Part shown: positions 34,136-46,200 of the stretch, one piece after another | How the letters are laid out: every line of letters begins with the position of its first letter | How positions within the stretch are numbered: position 1 is the stretch's first letter | Source of the DNA: Blattamonas nauphoetae | Lineage: Eukaryota > Preaxostyla > Oxymonadida | DNA: 64,000 nucleotides | Reading direction: 5' to 3' | Assembly (NCBI GenBank): GCA_033064195.1 | Contig: JARBJD010000229.1 | Coordinates: 1-64,000 of the forward strand | Translations under genes and position numbers: made by a program | Notes under the pieces: generated by a model | What the model was told of the DNA's origin: nothing | Databases searched by the model: none | The model's input: only the letters and a program-made list of their open reading frames with translations

Positions 34136-36574
34136 AGTGAGAGGAAATTGCTCATAAATTACAGAAGAGAAGACTACGACGGACTCAATGAATCAGTCCA
34201 TTCACATTGTCACTTGAAATAGTTTTGATTTCACTCGGGCAAGATCTCTCCTCAAAACTCTGGCTGCCTCCCGGGCCAATTAACCCTTGACGTCCATCAT
34301 GACAATTATTTCCATGTAAATTACTGTTTAGTTCGCTTTCTCGTGAAGAAACAATCAATATCTCACGACGCGGGAAACTACCCGACCAACCGCAGAAATT
34401 CAGATTAACAACGCATATCTCGAGAAAGACAGTGAGAATGATCACACGAAAGACATTTCTCCATACAATCAGCAACCGAGACTGAAAGGCACATTGCAAT
34501 CACACCAGGCCGGAAATGTCGAAGAAACAGTTTATGAAGGGAATTGAAGGAGCCCGAGGACAAAAGGAGAGAAATATACAGCACTCTTCCGAATAAAAGA
34601 GGAAGGAAGGTGCCTTCAGAAGTTCAGGCTCCAGACCAGCGTCCATGATGGTCACTGAAACCCCCACTCGCACTTCGCCTCGGGGGTCAGCAGTATTGGA
34701 AATCATCTCCACTTTGAACTTTTCACACGAAGTGGAGGCTATTTAATCAACAAGAATCATGTCACGTCAAGTATACGAGAGAATCGACTCCAAACCGTGA
34801 CCGGCTCACATCACCCAAGCTTCCACGATGCTGGCATCAGTTCGTGTTGAATTACAGTGTTCCCCGTCACGGCAAGAGTGTGACATATCTTTTCTACTTG
34901 AGGCCCTGAGGGAAACATCGGTACGAGCCTCCGGCTCGGCTTCACCGTCAAATGTTGGAAAAAGATCATCCAGGGGAGGCGAGAAACTTGTTGGACTCGA
35001 TCATCAAGTTGCAAGGTACTCAGACAACCCTGATGGTCGAGTCTGCCGTCCTGGAGCCTACCTAAAAGACAACATGACGTTTGTCAACGGAACAATTCAT
35101 TTCGGGGCGGACTGTGAGTCAGCAAGGAACAGCGATCACCAGAACGATCTCTGTGTACAACACCTCATCAGTCCACGCGTCGAAGCTGACCTGATTCCCC
35201 AACTGCACTCGTCTCCGAGTTCCAACTGATCACTCAACCACAGCGACAGCATCTACCCGCCACCCGCGGCAGATTTATTGACATTTCGTCTTCACTATTA
35301 ACCGTTCGGACTGGCTTGCTTCGAATGAATCTTCGACAGATAGGATGGATGACACAGTTCGACTGCCTTCTCCGAAATTTGAAGACCCGCTTCTGATCGC
35401 GGCACATGTCTCGTCTGTGTCACCAGAAGGCTACCCTGGTACTCGCCGGTTTCCAAGAAGAGCCCCATTTCTTGCTCAGCTCCCACTCTTCATCCTCCAT
35501 CTGAGAGGGACGATAAGGAACGCACATGAAAGATACCCGACTGACCAAGCCTCGCTTTTTGATCCTGCCTTCGAAGCCGACTCTTCTCAGCAATCGCTCG
35601 ATCATCGTCAAATGTGGGCGAGCTGACCTGACACACCTTTTGAAACAGTCCTTCCAACACCACTCTCTGAGTCTCCTCCGCTCGCTCTTCAGCGACGATA
35701 ACCAATGTTTACGACACAGCGAACATGAATGAATTGGAATGCATCGTGTTAATGTTTCGGCTTGTGATGGCAGTAGGTGTTGATGCGACAATGACATTGT
35801 CTGGAATGTGTGCGTGAGTGGACGGCACTTATCATTCCCTCGTGTCAGAAGAAAGATTACCCTCGCTTCGATTGGTCACGGTGGGTCACAACTCCAGGTT
35901 CATTCGCGAGATCTGCGAATCGTCCATTCAAACACACTCCCCGTTGCTTTCCCTCAGTAATCAACGGTGCTGGTAGCAGTGTCTGTTTTCTCACTTCCAA
36001 ACGGGAATCATTCATGATTCAATTCTCTCACCTCATTGAGTAACGAACATGGTGGCTGCACCCATCCAAGAAGAGAAAACATCGAATCTCACCTGAACCA
36101 GACTAGCTGCCCGGATAGAATCATTCCAGGGAACCTGAACTCCATGTCTACTCCACGGAGCTGGGCAAGGAGGACGTGACATGAAACCGTGCGGTGCGAA
36201 TGTTTTCTCCTGAGAGTGGATACACTCCAATTCACACCGAAATGAACTCGCACCATCGGCCCACGACGAGGAGGTACCATAATCGACTCCTAGTCTAACT
36301 AAGGGACTTGATGTCTTTCAATTGCCATTCTGCTCTTTGTTTCGGTCGATCTCCGCCTCATCCTTCGTGTCAACTCGAAACAGAAGAAGCGATTGAGACA
36401 TATCCTCACAATGACACAGCATATTACGAAGGCCATTCAAGAACTATTGCCCAGCACTACCTTAAACAGAGTCTTATCAAAAAAGAAAGAAAGAAAGAAA
36501 CCCTTCAGGGAATCGGTTAAAGATCCACCAGACGCCAGGTTCTGAGGGTAGACGTCATTTTCGTTCCGGTTTCT

Positions 36575-37060
36575 CCTGACCCCCACGTGGTAATCCAGCC
36601 AGCCGATCAAGACATCGGCGGGACCGAAGTTACGGAGACCTGTCCGATGGAACGGATACTCCGTGGATTTCGGGTCCTTCAAATGAGCGGCATCGTCGAG
36701 GGCGGGATGCTTTGGAACCGAGACAAAACGAACCATTTAGCTTCAATCATTTGACCTGTTTTCAACTCTGTCGATGGGACACTCCATCCACCGACTCGCA
36801 ACGACGTCAAATTCACACAACATGTCGATCACCACGATTGTTGTTTATTTTATGTGTACCAGGGAATTGAATGGCAAGACATAATCATAGCAGCAAAACA
36901 AGGAACAGTTCAAGGCTCTCCTCGACCCTCACGTGGTAGTCCAGCCAGCCGATCAAGACATCGGCGGGGCCAAAGTTGCGAAGACCAGTCCGTTGGTTCG
37001 GACACTTCGCGTATTTTGGGCCTTTCAAATGAGCGGCATCGTCGAGGGCGGGAGTCAAGC
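36575..37060 (-). repeat. ~135-bp dispersed repeat in C1, copies 2 and 3
   Basis: Copies at 36575-36712 and 36925-37060 share GCCGATCAAGACATCGGCGG and AATGAGCGGCATCGTCGAGG. On the minus strand both read PALDDAAHLK and TGLRNFGPADVLIGWLDYHV. In the 20-residue block the DNA differences I can see fall at third positions and are silent, as for a constrained peptide. Both lie inside the DIRS-like fossil; I do not recognise the peptide. Confidence 0.65.
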
Positions 37061-37847
37061 CAGACAACAGAACAGATTGCAAAAATTGCAGCTCAGTTGG
37101 ACAAACCATACACAACCCTGCTCCAATCATCATCAAACAAAAAAAAAACGGACACGTGAACATCAAACAGACCCTCTGAGATTGGTATCCGGGGAGAGAG
37201 GTACTCCGACATTCTCTTCTTAGGAGGAAAGAGAAACAGGGTCATCACGGATTGGATTGTGTGACACTCTCGAATCGGAGAGTGAAGATTTAGCTGCTGA
37301 ACATGAAGGAAATCCAGGTGGTTCTCCAATCAGGAGACAACTTGGCAAGCACATGACGCCGGTAAAGTCAGCTGAACGGTTCGACTCGTCGACTATTCTC
37401 CATCGAGCTGGCGAAGATATGAAAGGGAGAGACGAGTCTGCTGAGGTTCATGTTGCAATAGAGACACCAAGTTCTCTTCCAAATCTGAAGGGGACGATGC
37501 AATGATGATGAGGAGGAACCACACACCCCTCGTTTGGAGCACAATCAAGTTGTTGAAGTCATTGCATCCCTCTTGACCTCCACCCACTCCAACAGCATGT
37601 AAAACCGGACGGATTTTTCCCGGTCTTCTGTCGGAGTGACTCACTCGGACCAGGTGAGTGCGTGGAGGAAGCCTCTCGCTCTGAAGGTCACAGCCAGTCG
37701 TGCAGAGACTCCACGACTGTGCGAGCGCCTTTTGTAAGCCTCAGAGAGGGCACGGTCCAGCAGAGCAAGCTCTGGAAGAATGAAAAGATATCTCTTCTTT
37801 TATTTGTTTATTCTTGGTTGCTCTGTATTCTAGGTTCCTTTCAACTC

Positions 37848-37929
37848 CTCATACGGAGTGGGAGAGCCCTAGTTTGGTTATGGGCACTCCCACAGGATGC
37901 CCTGTTTAAACAAACTAGTGCTCTCCCAC
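37848..37929. repeat. Internal complementary region of C1 (82 bp)
   Basis: The first 55 bp are the perfect complement of the element's left edge (33071-33125). The next 27 bp are the perfect complement of its right edge. Together they equal the complement of a circle junction of the two ends, the template feature that DIRS elements use to restore their termini. Confidence 0.8.
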
Positions 37930-38285
37930 GAGTAGCTCTTCTTAAAAAGGGCGCTCGTGGATTCTGATGGGAATCAGATCCAATGATGATCGTGCTCTGC
38001 GCTTTCGCAGGCACAAGCCAGTTTTTCTCCGCCCATCCGCGCTTTTCTGGTGCTTGGGGCTGATCCCCCCAAGAGTTATTTTTCTTTTTTTGCTCTCCTT
38101 TCTCCCGCCCTTTGGGCTGATTGTCTCATTATGATTTTATATCTAGTGAGAAATATAATTGATAATTTTATGATTTGGCGTTATATTGTCCATGGGTTCG
38201 GTTCATTAACGGGACCAACCCACAACATTATATTCACAGACCATATCACTCATACGGAGTGGGAGAGCACTAGTTTGTTTAAACA

Positions 38286-39018
38286 AAACTGGGAGACCTC
38301 GCTTCTGCAGCCGTCTGCACTGGTTGGTGTTGTGCGAGAGAGACCGAACGGGACAGGACACCCGTCGGCAGACACGCAGAACGAGAACATCGTGTCTCTT
38401 CCCAAACAACCCCGTTCGGAAGAGACGAGCAACACAGGAGCTGGTCTTCTCAAATCACCACAAACGAAGAACAGAACTCTATCGACCGACTCACCATTCG
38501 CTTTTACGCCTCTCCCAGCGATCTGCACTCCTCTTCTGTCACCGGCAGTGACAGCTGGGTCGCAGCTTACTGGGCCTTCGATGGCAGCTGCTTCGCACGT
38601 GGGACAGCGACGGAGCGGGCGAGGGCGAGGACGAGGAAGAGACAAGTGAACGACAGACGAGTTCTCGTGGAAGCCTCAGACAGACTGGACTGGTCATGGA
38701 GAGAAGAAGGAGGACAGACGAGCTCAATCACAACATCGACAAGAAGAAGCGACACCGACGACAGATGCACACCGCGCGGATGACGGAATGAAGTTGGCGA
38801 CTGGCGAGGTGTCGAATGCGGCACAGCTGTCGGTGACGTTGGAAACAGACTGGATGGGGGAAGAACCGACAGTAGCTGCACCGACACCAGCGAAGCCATC
38901 CGCACAGACACAGCCAGACGAGAGAGAGTGGACTCAGGTGTCGTCGTCGTTGTTTGGAGGAGAAGAGCTGACGCCGAACACGAAGACTCCAAGCGAGGGA
39001 GAGGTGGAGAGAGAATGA
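38286..39018 (+). other. Possible displaced 3' part of the Pumilio-like gene
   Basis: Directly after C1 the sequence returns to the GC-rich composition of 32.0-33.1 kb. Plus-strand frames (to 38649 and at 38788-39018) are Pro/Ser/Thr- and Arg/Gly-rich (for example RRSGRGRGRGRDK), like low-complexity tails of RNA-binding proteins. There is no PUF repeat here, so the link to the fragment before C1 rests on composition and position only. Confidence 0.25.
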
Positions 39019-39223
39019 GGGCGAGTCAGGAACAACGCTGTGAATCCTGTTCTTGGAGCTGATGACGAAGGTGTTTGGCTGTGTTTTGAAATTGATTTCA
39101 GGATTTCTGGGAATTGAGTCATCTTTCTATTTTCATCCTGTTCGTCTGTATCACACACTCTTCATTCACTTGTTTCCAAAACAACTTCAAAGCGAGAGGA
39201 GAAATGGGTGAGCAATGAAGGAA

Positions 39224-41663
39224 TTAGTCCCAGAACTCTGTGAGCTCCACATTTGCCCCATTCTTGTAAAGAATTTCAGCTGTCCACAGTTCGGGTGACA
39301 CCCAGCACCGAGTCCCGACAATGGGGAGTCTGGTCTCCAGAGCGTCTTTCCAACCATTTTGCGAAAGAAGCGTTCGTTTCCTCTTTACACTGTGGGGATA
39401 TTCGAGAACCTGGCTGCCAGTCCATTTTTGCATCACTCTGAGTCTGGGTATGAGAGCTTCCATGGATTCCAAGTTCACAATCCATTCCACTTCCCATTCT
39501 GCCATCCTCTCCTCGAACTCCGTGTCCAAGCCAACAGTAGTTGAGAGAAAACACAATCCATCGTAACAGAGACACAGATATGTCAACACATATTGCACAT
39601 CCGAGCTACTTTCCATTCTGACGAGTTTTTGTTCGTTTCGGAGAATGTCCAGAAGGAAGAGGCGGGCAGGAGTGAAAACTGCATCTTTCATCAATTGTGG
39701 GACATTCCGAGTGGATGTCGGAGATGAACGAAAAGATTTTCCAAACATCATTGAAAGAAGACGGAGAAAATAATTTTGACAGAACGGTGAAAGTTGAGAG
39801 AAGTCGGGTTGGCACAAAGCGAAGATCTGTTCGATCCAACGCTCTTCCATCATCATGTAATGTCTGTCGTGATTGAATTCGACAAATTCGGTGAGAAAAA
39901 AGAGAATCCTGTTCTTGAGAGACTGGTCAGGGTGAGAGAGGACGCGAAGACACGTTGGGAGGAGAGTGGCATAGTCGTCGAAACCAGCATCGACAAGGGG
40001 CGTCACGAGGGATGAACTGCACCCAACAAAACATTCTTCAAACGCCCACACAATTTGAATGAAATCATGAACTTCTTTTCGAAGTCTGGAGAGAGTTGTG
40101 TGAGGTTTTCTTGCTTGGAAGGCCACGTTCCCCCAAGTCACCGTCTCATCGTCTGGTCCTGCTGCGAGAGGCTCTTCTTCGAGGGCCTCAACCATTTCGA
40201 TACTCACATCTCGGAGATCCTTCATCAGAGAGTAGATCCCAGTTTGAGCGAGGAGCTGAGAATGAAGACAGTGAAACAACTGTCACTCCTGCTTCCGGTT
40301 CTTGGGTCTTGCCAAATTGATGTAAGGTTAGATCGTCGGTGTTTTGCGAATTGAAATTAATGTTGAAGGAAAACAAGTTACAAAAATGAGATAGGAGAAA
40401 CAAGGGACATTATTTGAAGTGAAAGCTGTTGTGAGGTCTGAATGTTGTGATGATCGGAGTGAATTATGGGTTCGCTAGGAGCTGTTCTCACCAACGATAG
40501 CTGAACAACGATCACCAAATCATTGATTCAACTAGAGAAGTTTAGAACTGCAGTTTTATTGAATAGTGAAAAACTGAAATGGAGTTGAATAAATGTGTTG
40601 TCTGATCGCACCCTTTATTCCTTGTTGCAAGACTTAAGAACCGGAAGTCGGAGTGACAGAAGTGAAAGTGTAAGAAATCACGAAAAGAACATAAAAAGAA
40701 CATAAAAAGAACATAAAAAGAACATAAACAGAACAGAGAAGGGAAAAAAGAGGATACATCAACCAGATTCCATGATTCTGGAGTATTATCTCGAAATGTC
40801 TGTAATTCGATGTGAAGGAAGGAGATCTGTGTGGTCAGTGAATCTATCATCTCCTCTGAATGTTCAGAAATATCTGTTTCTGTGCTTCTCAACAACACCC
40901 ACTTCTGTCGGATGTCATCAAAGTGATTTTTGATTCTTTTCGCCAGAATCACAAGAAACGGAGCAGAATTCGTGTCAGGTGTGTTGAAAGGTGATCGATC
41001 TGAGATTAGTTGGATTGGATGGTCAGTGGTGCCCCATCTCCGAACAAGCTCATCGTAGAGAGTCAGACTTTGAGCAGCCAATTGTGGGATGTCTGAAAGA
41101 GAAAGGGCAGCGAGCGTGGAGCGAATGCAGTTCGGAGGTTGTGTGTTGGAATAAACGGAAGCCACAGTTTGAAAGATGGGTTGGGTGAGAGTGAAGAAGC
41201 TCAACGAACTGATTCGGTCTCGAGCGATCGATGAGAGGCACAGACAGACCTGAGTGAAATCAGAAAGAGACTGTAAGAACAGTGATGAGCACACAGCCTC
41301 AATGTCTGGACAGTCTTTCCAGTACATCATCGACGAGAAGAGAAAGACAGAAAGAGGCGACGATGAGACTGAACGGCACAAGGAAAGAAAGAGGGACACT
41401 GCGAAAGGAACCACAGGATTGTGAAAGAGGGTTTACGAAAAAAGATAAGCATACTGTTGTTGGCTAATTCCCTCAGAAATCGAATCTGACAAGATGACGG
41501 AAGTGTGACGGCAAACCTGCTCTTCATTCGATGTATGTTCATCACACAGAGGAAGATAGTTCTGAAGAGTAATATTGCCTTGGTTGATGTCTGTCGAACA
41601 ATTTCCATCCAAGATTGTTTCACTGTTGTTTTCACGAGGTTCGAGTAGGTTTTTGAGATCCAT
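39224..41663 (-). CDS. HEAT/ARM-like helical protein, multi-exon
   Basis: Exon 1 (41663-41517, MDLKNLLEPRENNSETILDG, 49 codons, phase 0, donor GTTTGC). A middle exon runs from about 41276 or further upstream to about 40765 and includes SLSDFTQVCLCLSSIARDR, CIRSTLAALSLSDIPQLAAQ and ISEHSEEMIDSLTTQIS. The last exon (40255-39224) begins LLAQTGIYSLMKDLRDVSIE after CATTCTCAG. It holds helical repeats (LVDAGFDDYATLLPTCLRVL, NRILFFLTEFVEFNHD, FLRLLSMMFGKSF) and ends VELTEFWD. The layout suggests an ARM-like scaffold. The interval 40256-40764 is treated as an intron but is unusually long for this window and could hide another exon. The start of the middle exon has two possible acceptors. No named family was recognised. 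Confidence 0.6.
40684..40738. repeat. 12-bp tandem repeat in a putative intron
   Basis: About 4.5 copies of AAAAGAACATAA lie within the presumed intron of the HEAT-like gene. Confidence 0.85.
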
Positions 41664-42107
41664 CGAAGCTTCTCACGTGATACGGACCTCTGAAATGGAG
41701 GGATGTTTCTCAAGAATACTTGTTTTCACGAAAGGGAGGTAAGTGAGTCTGATCTGACCCTCAACGAGATCATGAGATTCGATCTTCTTTCTTGTGCCAC
41801 TTCACTTGTGTTGTACATTCACTTGGTCTCTTAAACTCGATCAATAGATGAAAATTCCTCTGGAAAGTCGATTGTGTCTTTTGAGACAGGAAAAGGAAGT
41901 CAGAATGAAGATTGAAGGGGAACAGGATATAAAACGTCAAATCTTCGTTGGCGAGAGGGAAGTGAGTGAAAATCAAGATAATGAACGTGTCGAACCACCT
42001 TAAGAACTTCGTAATCCAAATAGTGATGATCCAGAAGCGAGAAAAGAAGTAAGTAGTGAGAGTGAGCAAGATGAAATGAGAGTGAGGCTCTGAGGTTGTC
42101 TATTTTC
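41664..42107. other. Intergenic interval
   Basis: About 440 bp lie between the SPRY gene stop and the next minus-strand start. The frames are hydrophobic and AT-rich without motifs; nothing is called. Confidence 0.4.
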
Positions 42108-43121
42108 TCACCAAGCAACAGTTTTATCATCAGCACCTGTTTGAAATGACGTGCGTGCGAGTTGTTTGAACGTCACCAGTTCCATCGAGGCCTCATTCTT
42201 TTCATACAATGACACAGCTACCTGCACTTTGGGTGGAATCGCTGTGAAGATGGTTGGCTGTCGCTTTCCATTTTTGAAAAAGAGTGCTCGCCTCTGTTGC
42301 ATGTCCACTTCCACACCCACAACATCTCCCGCTGCCCATTCGTCTCCCTTTCCACATTTTTTTAATCCTAAAGCATGAAAGAATGATCCATCTTTGTTGT
42401 AGTCGACGCTGTTTGGATCATTCCCGAGACACTTCGACCAATCCTGATCCCACGGTGTCCGAAAGAAACCAAGTGCATATCCTATCACTGGACCAGCTTT
42501 CACTTCCACGAGCCAGACTCCCTCTGTCAGAACTGCAGCGAGAGGGATCGTGACCCATGATGTGGTTGTTGAGATGATTTTGGTTCCTTCGACACGACTG
42601 GTCAGCTTTGGCTCCCAGACAGCAGTTGGGATGATCGGTGCTTGTTCCATTGCTTTCCTTCGTTCCTCCTCCTCTCTCTCCTGTCTCCTCCCTTCAATCG
42701 CCCCCACTCGCTCTGCCCTGCCTCCTCCAACTGTCTCCGCAAAGAATTCAATCAGAACTCCCCCAACCATCTGGTTCAGCCTCGTTCGGCGTCGTCCCTC
42801 CTCTTCCTCCACATCGTCCTTGCCTGTTCGCATCCGAGACACAAGTTGCAGAAGTGTCTGTTTCGCCATTTCCAGTGCGTGGCCACTTCGCACAAAGATT
42901 GAAAAGCTGTCGTTGTCCTCGTTTGTGTGTTCAGCTTCGTCTTTTCCCTCTTTTGGTTGTTTGGCTTTCTTCTTCGCTTCTTCCGAACGACGGAAGCCAG
43001 CGATTCCTCTGCACACATTTCCCAGCACACCCACAAGTGAGGTCAGGGCAGCTGTGTCTGAACAGGACTCGATTTCGCGGCAGATGCGCTCCACAATCCC
43101 TCCACTCAGCACACTCTCCAT
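42108..43121 (-). CDS. SPRY-domain protein with helical N-terminus (337 aa, possibly the 3' part of a larger gene)
   Basis: The C-terminal ~170 residues match the SPRY/B30.2 pattern: GVWLVEVKAG, IGYALGFF, DGSFFHALGLKKCGKGDEW, AAGDVVGVEVDMQQRRALFF, KNGKRQP and VQVAVSLYEKNEASMELV. SPRY domains bind peptides or proteins. The N-terminal part is helical (IVERICREIESCSDTAALTS) with a Lys/Glu linker and may continue HEAT-like repeats. The ATG at 43121 is only 92 bp from the end of the DIRS-like fossil C2 at 43213. On the far side of C2, minus-strand exons at 48.1-48.7 kb carry similar helical repeats. I therefore suspect one HEAT-SPRY gene split by the insertion, but a start at 43121 is also possible. 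The protein ends ADDKTVAW. Confidence 0.7.
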   Translation of the reverse strand: MESVLSGGIVERICREIESCSDTAALTSLVGVLGNVCRGIAGFRRSEEAKKKAKQPKEGKDEAEHTNEDNDSFSIFVRSGHALEMAKQTLLQLVSRMRTGKDDVEEEEGRRRTRLNQMVGGVLIEFFAETVGGGRAERVGAIEGRRQEREEEERRKAMEQAPIIPTAVWEPKLTSRVEGTKIISTTTSWVTIPLAAVLTEGVWLVEVKAGPVIGYALGFFRTPWDQDWSKCLGNDPNSVDYNKDGSFFHALGLKKCGKGDEWAAGDVVGVEVDMQQRRALFFKNGKRQPTIFTAIPPKVQVAVSLYEKNEASMELVTFKQLARTSFQTGADDKTVAW

Positions 43122-43212
43122 TTCGGAGGGCGAGCGGACGGAGCAGCAGAGAAGACTGGGCGAGGGCGAAGGCGATGAAAGGAGAAGGATGGAGAAGAAG
43201 GAAGAGCAGACC

Positions 43213-46200
43213 CTTTACACAAACCAGTGCTCATCAACATGTTGAGTGAGTGAGACCCTGGGTCCATCAAAGACGGTCCATGGGTTGGCCGATCAACAAA
43301 TACAAATAAGAAGTTTTATCTGTTGAAAGTTAAAATCCCAACTCGAGAGGTTAATCATCGAGCCGGTTCTGCCCAAGTGGGGGCGGTTGATAAGCAAAAA
43401 GTGGGATCTAGCCCATAATTCCAGAAAAGCCCCAACGGGGATGAAAAACTGGAGAAACCGAAAAGTCAGAATGACTAATGAAATGAAAACCACCAAAAGG
43501 TTACAACTTAAAACGCCGCAGTGCTAAAGACATACCGATGTCCTCTTTCAACTGCTGTGTGTCAGAGAAAGAGGTTGATGAGCACTGGTTTGTGTAAAGG
43601 ATGTCGCAAGCTCCATCCGACACATAACCAGGGCTCATCAACATGTTGAGATTTGAAAAGGACTAAAATCAAGTGGAAAGTGAAAATGAGAATAAGAAAA
43701 GAAGAGATCCTGAATGACTCTACCCATTTGCTCACTTCCACCAAGACTACGGCCGTGCTTCCTCATAAGCTGGCACCAGCAGTTGGCGAGCGAGGAGTCT
43801 TATCGACCGATGACGATTGGAGCTGAGTAGTAGTCGTCAACAGGGGGCAGACTCGACTGACCAGTTGTAGTATCCTTTTCCACTCACTCCCCGAGGTTGA
43901 GGAGAACTCGACTCATAATTGTCGGACGAAGAGAACTCGACCCGCAGAAGAGATTCTCGAATGTAGGCTCGCGAGTCGTGGTCACGGGCGGGAGGGGAGA
44001 GTGGATTCATAGCCTGTTTCCGCTGATATGTAGCTCAGCTTTTCTTCTAAAACCATCTCTCTCTCCCCTCAAGTCACTCCTTCCATGTGAGTTTTGCCTC
44101 TTGTGTCTCTACCCGCTGACTCACATCGAGTGTTGTCTCCTCCATTTCTGTCTCTTCCGACCAGTCGCGTCTGCACTGTTGACATGTCCCTCTCTCCTCT
44201 CAATCAACACTCCCTCCGGACAACAAGATGACGATGTAAATCGTCTTTCATCGCTCATCGGCACTCCCTGCCTCTTTCACTCCCACTTCTTTCACCAATC
44301 TTTCCATTTGGAGATTTGTCTCGGTATTGACACTAATCGTCGATCAGCTCAAAGTAGCAGCTACTGATGTCGAGGTTACGTTGAAGCATCAGGACTCGAA
44401 AGGTTGTCAAAAAGTCATTTGAGGGAAGGTTAACTGCAGCTCTCTACTTCGACGAAGGCGGTGGTTGAGAGGAATATGCTGAGGAAAGTGCTATGCATGC
44501 CCGTATTTAAACAGTCCTCTTTCCCCAGAGATGTCCAAAAAACATCTCGCATTCCCTCCCAACTCCGCCGATCCCGTTTCCGTTCCGCTACCAATTGTGC
44601 TGGTGCTGTGGGAGATATCCATTCTGGAACCATATCCGATGATGTTGACTTCTGCCCGACCAGATTCTTCATTCCTTCCTTCGGGCCCCAAGTCCAACAT
44701 GTTTCTAATTTGACTGTACTCATCTCTGACAACACCTTCCGACCACGATGGAAATAATAGGTTGACGGTTCCGATGGTGAGTTCAGAACTGTTTCTCAGA
44801 AGTATTTCCTACAATGCGGGATGATCTGCGCTGTGACTGGTTCGCGATTGGCCGTCAAGTCCTTGTCAGCCAATCAGTAGAAAATGATTCACGTTCGCTT
44901 TGATTTGCATTGAGGACCGTCCCCTTGAAAGGCACTCTGATGTTGGTCAGAGTAGGTCATGCTGATGGTGTGAACTACCGACCAGCGAATATGCCAGTTA
45001 AGTTTTCTGGATTACTACACAATCACATCCAGTCTGACTCTTCCCCTTCTCCAAAGGTGACTTTGTGCTGGTCTGTTGAGATGCCGCACTCTTCACATCA
45101 ACGTGTATGGTTGAACTGTATGGCGAGAGACCAGTAGAGCTTGGATCTCCAACCCAATCTGTCTTTTCCTGTGCGATGACATGCCTTTCATGCGTGTGAG
45201 ACAGAGAATGTTTAGCCCATTCAGGGTGAGGGGTTCAGAATGAGAAACGTGTTTCTCTGATTCTCGATGATTCTGTTGAATGAGTGGGGTTCGACGATGC
45301 CTGGTGCGAGCAACCTGTCTCTCGGCTTTAGCCTGTCTTGTTCTTGAGATGTCGTTGAAGAGAGTTTAATTTGATTCGTCGTCGACTTGTGACCAGGGAA
45401 ACACATTGCTCTTGTTGGAGAGACTGGTCGCGTCCTCTTATTGGCGGCAATCAGAACGGATAGTGCGAGAAAGCTGGACTTGGACGTTCTCCGGACTGTC
45501 CTTCTTCTTCAATTTTGCCTTTCGCTGTCAACTCTCTCCTGGGCATCATGACAGTTTACAGTCCCACAATTTCGTTGCTCTGGACGATTGAAGAGTCGTG
45601 GACAATGCGGAGGAGATTTCTCTCACTCTCCTTCTTCTCCGCGCCTGGTACGTTCAGTAGTGTCCGTTTCGAGAATCCTACCATCGTTTCACTTCAAACT
45701 CCGGATAATTTTGAGTCATGGTCTTGTAATTTATTCCATTCTTTTCAGCGAGTGTTTCAACAAAGAGATTCTTCACGCCGATTATCATGCTGAGTTCATG
45801 ATCTTCATTGGCTTATTGGACGAGTTCAAATGTCCTCGGATTTGTACGTGGTTCTTCAAAGTGATCAAAAACAGTCGTGAAGATTTCGAGATCATCTGTA
45901 ATGTGATATAATCCTTTTGGAGGACCTGAGCGTGAACTAGAATCAGTTCAAGTGTCGACGTCGTCGAGTTCAGCCTGTCCCACTGGTGGGACAGAAGGTG
46001 CTTGTTCGAGGATGGGGCTGGAGGCTGATACAATCCTGAAAGGTGACGACGGAATTGGGAACTGACGATTGTCGTCGAAATGTGCACATTTTGTGATTTT
46101 CTGAGATTGGTCATTCCTATCCTTGTTTACAATCTCAACTTCGTTGTCGTTCCCAAAAGAGGTTGTTTGCATGTCAGCACTAAATAATTTCACTTGTAAT

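Larger units (their letters stand above)
33071..38285 (+). mobile_element. DIRS-like tyrosine-recombinase retroelement fossil (C1), ~5.2 kb
   Basis: Inverted terminal repeats share a core running CTCTCCCACTCCGTATGAG ... GTTGTGGGTTGGTCCC (left about 33105-33555 once the foldback insert is set aside; right 38211-38266). Their outer edges differ: left GGGCATCCTGTGGGAGTG, right TGTTTAAACAAACTAGTG when read inwards. At 37848-37929 an internal region is the exact complement of the right edge joined to the left edge, as in the internal complementary region of DIRS elements. Without the foldback the element is 4.82 kb, close to its sister at 43.2 kb. I recognise no intact reverse transcriptase, RNase H or recombinase frame, so it looks decayed or non-autonomous. 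The identical edge copies suggest a young insertion. Confidence 0.6.
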
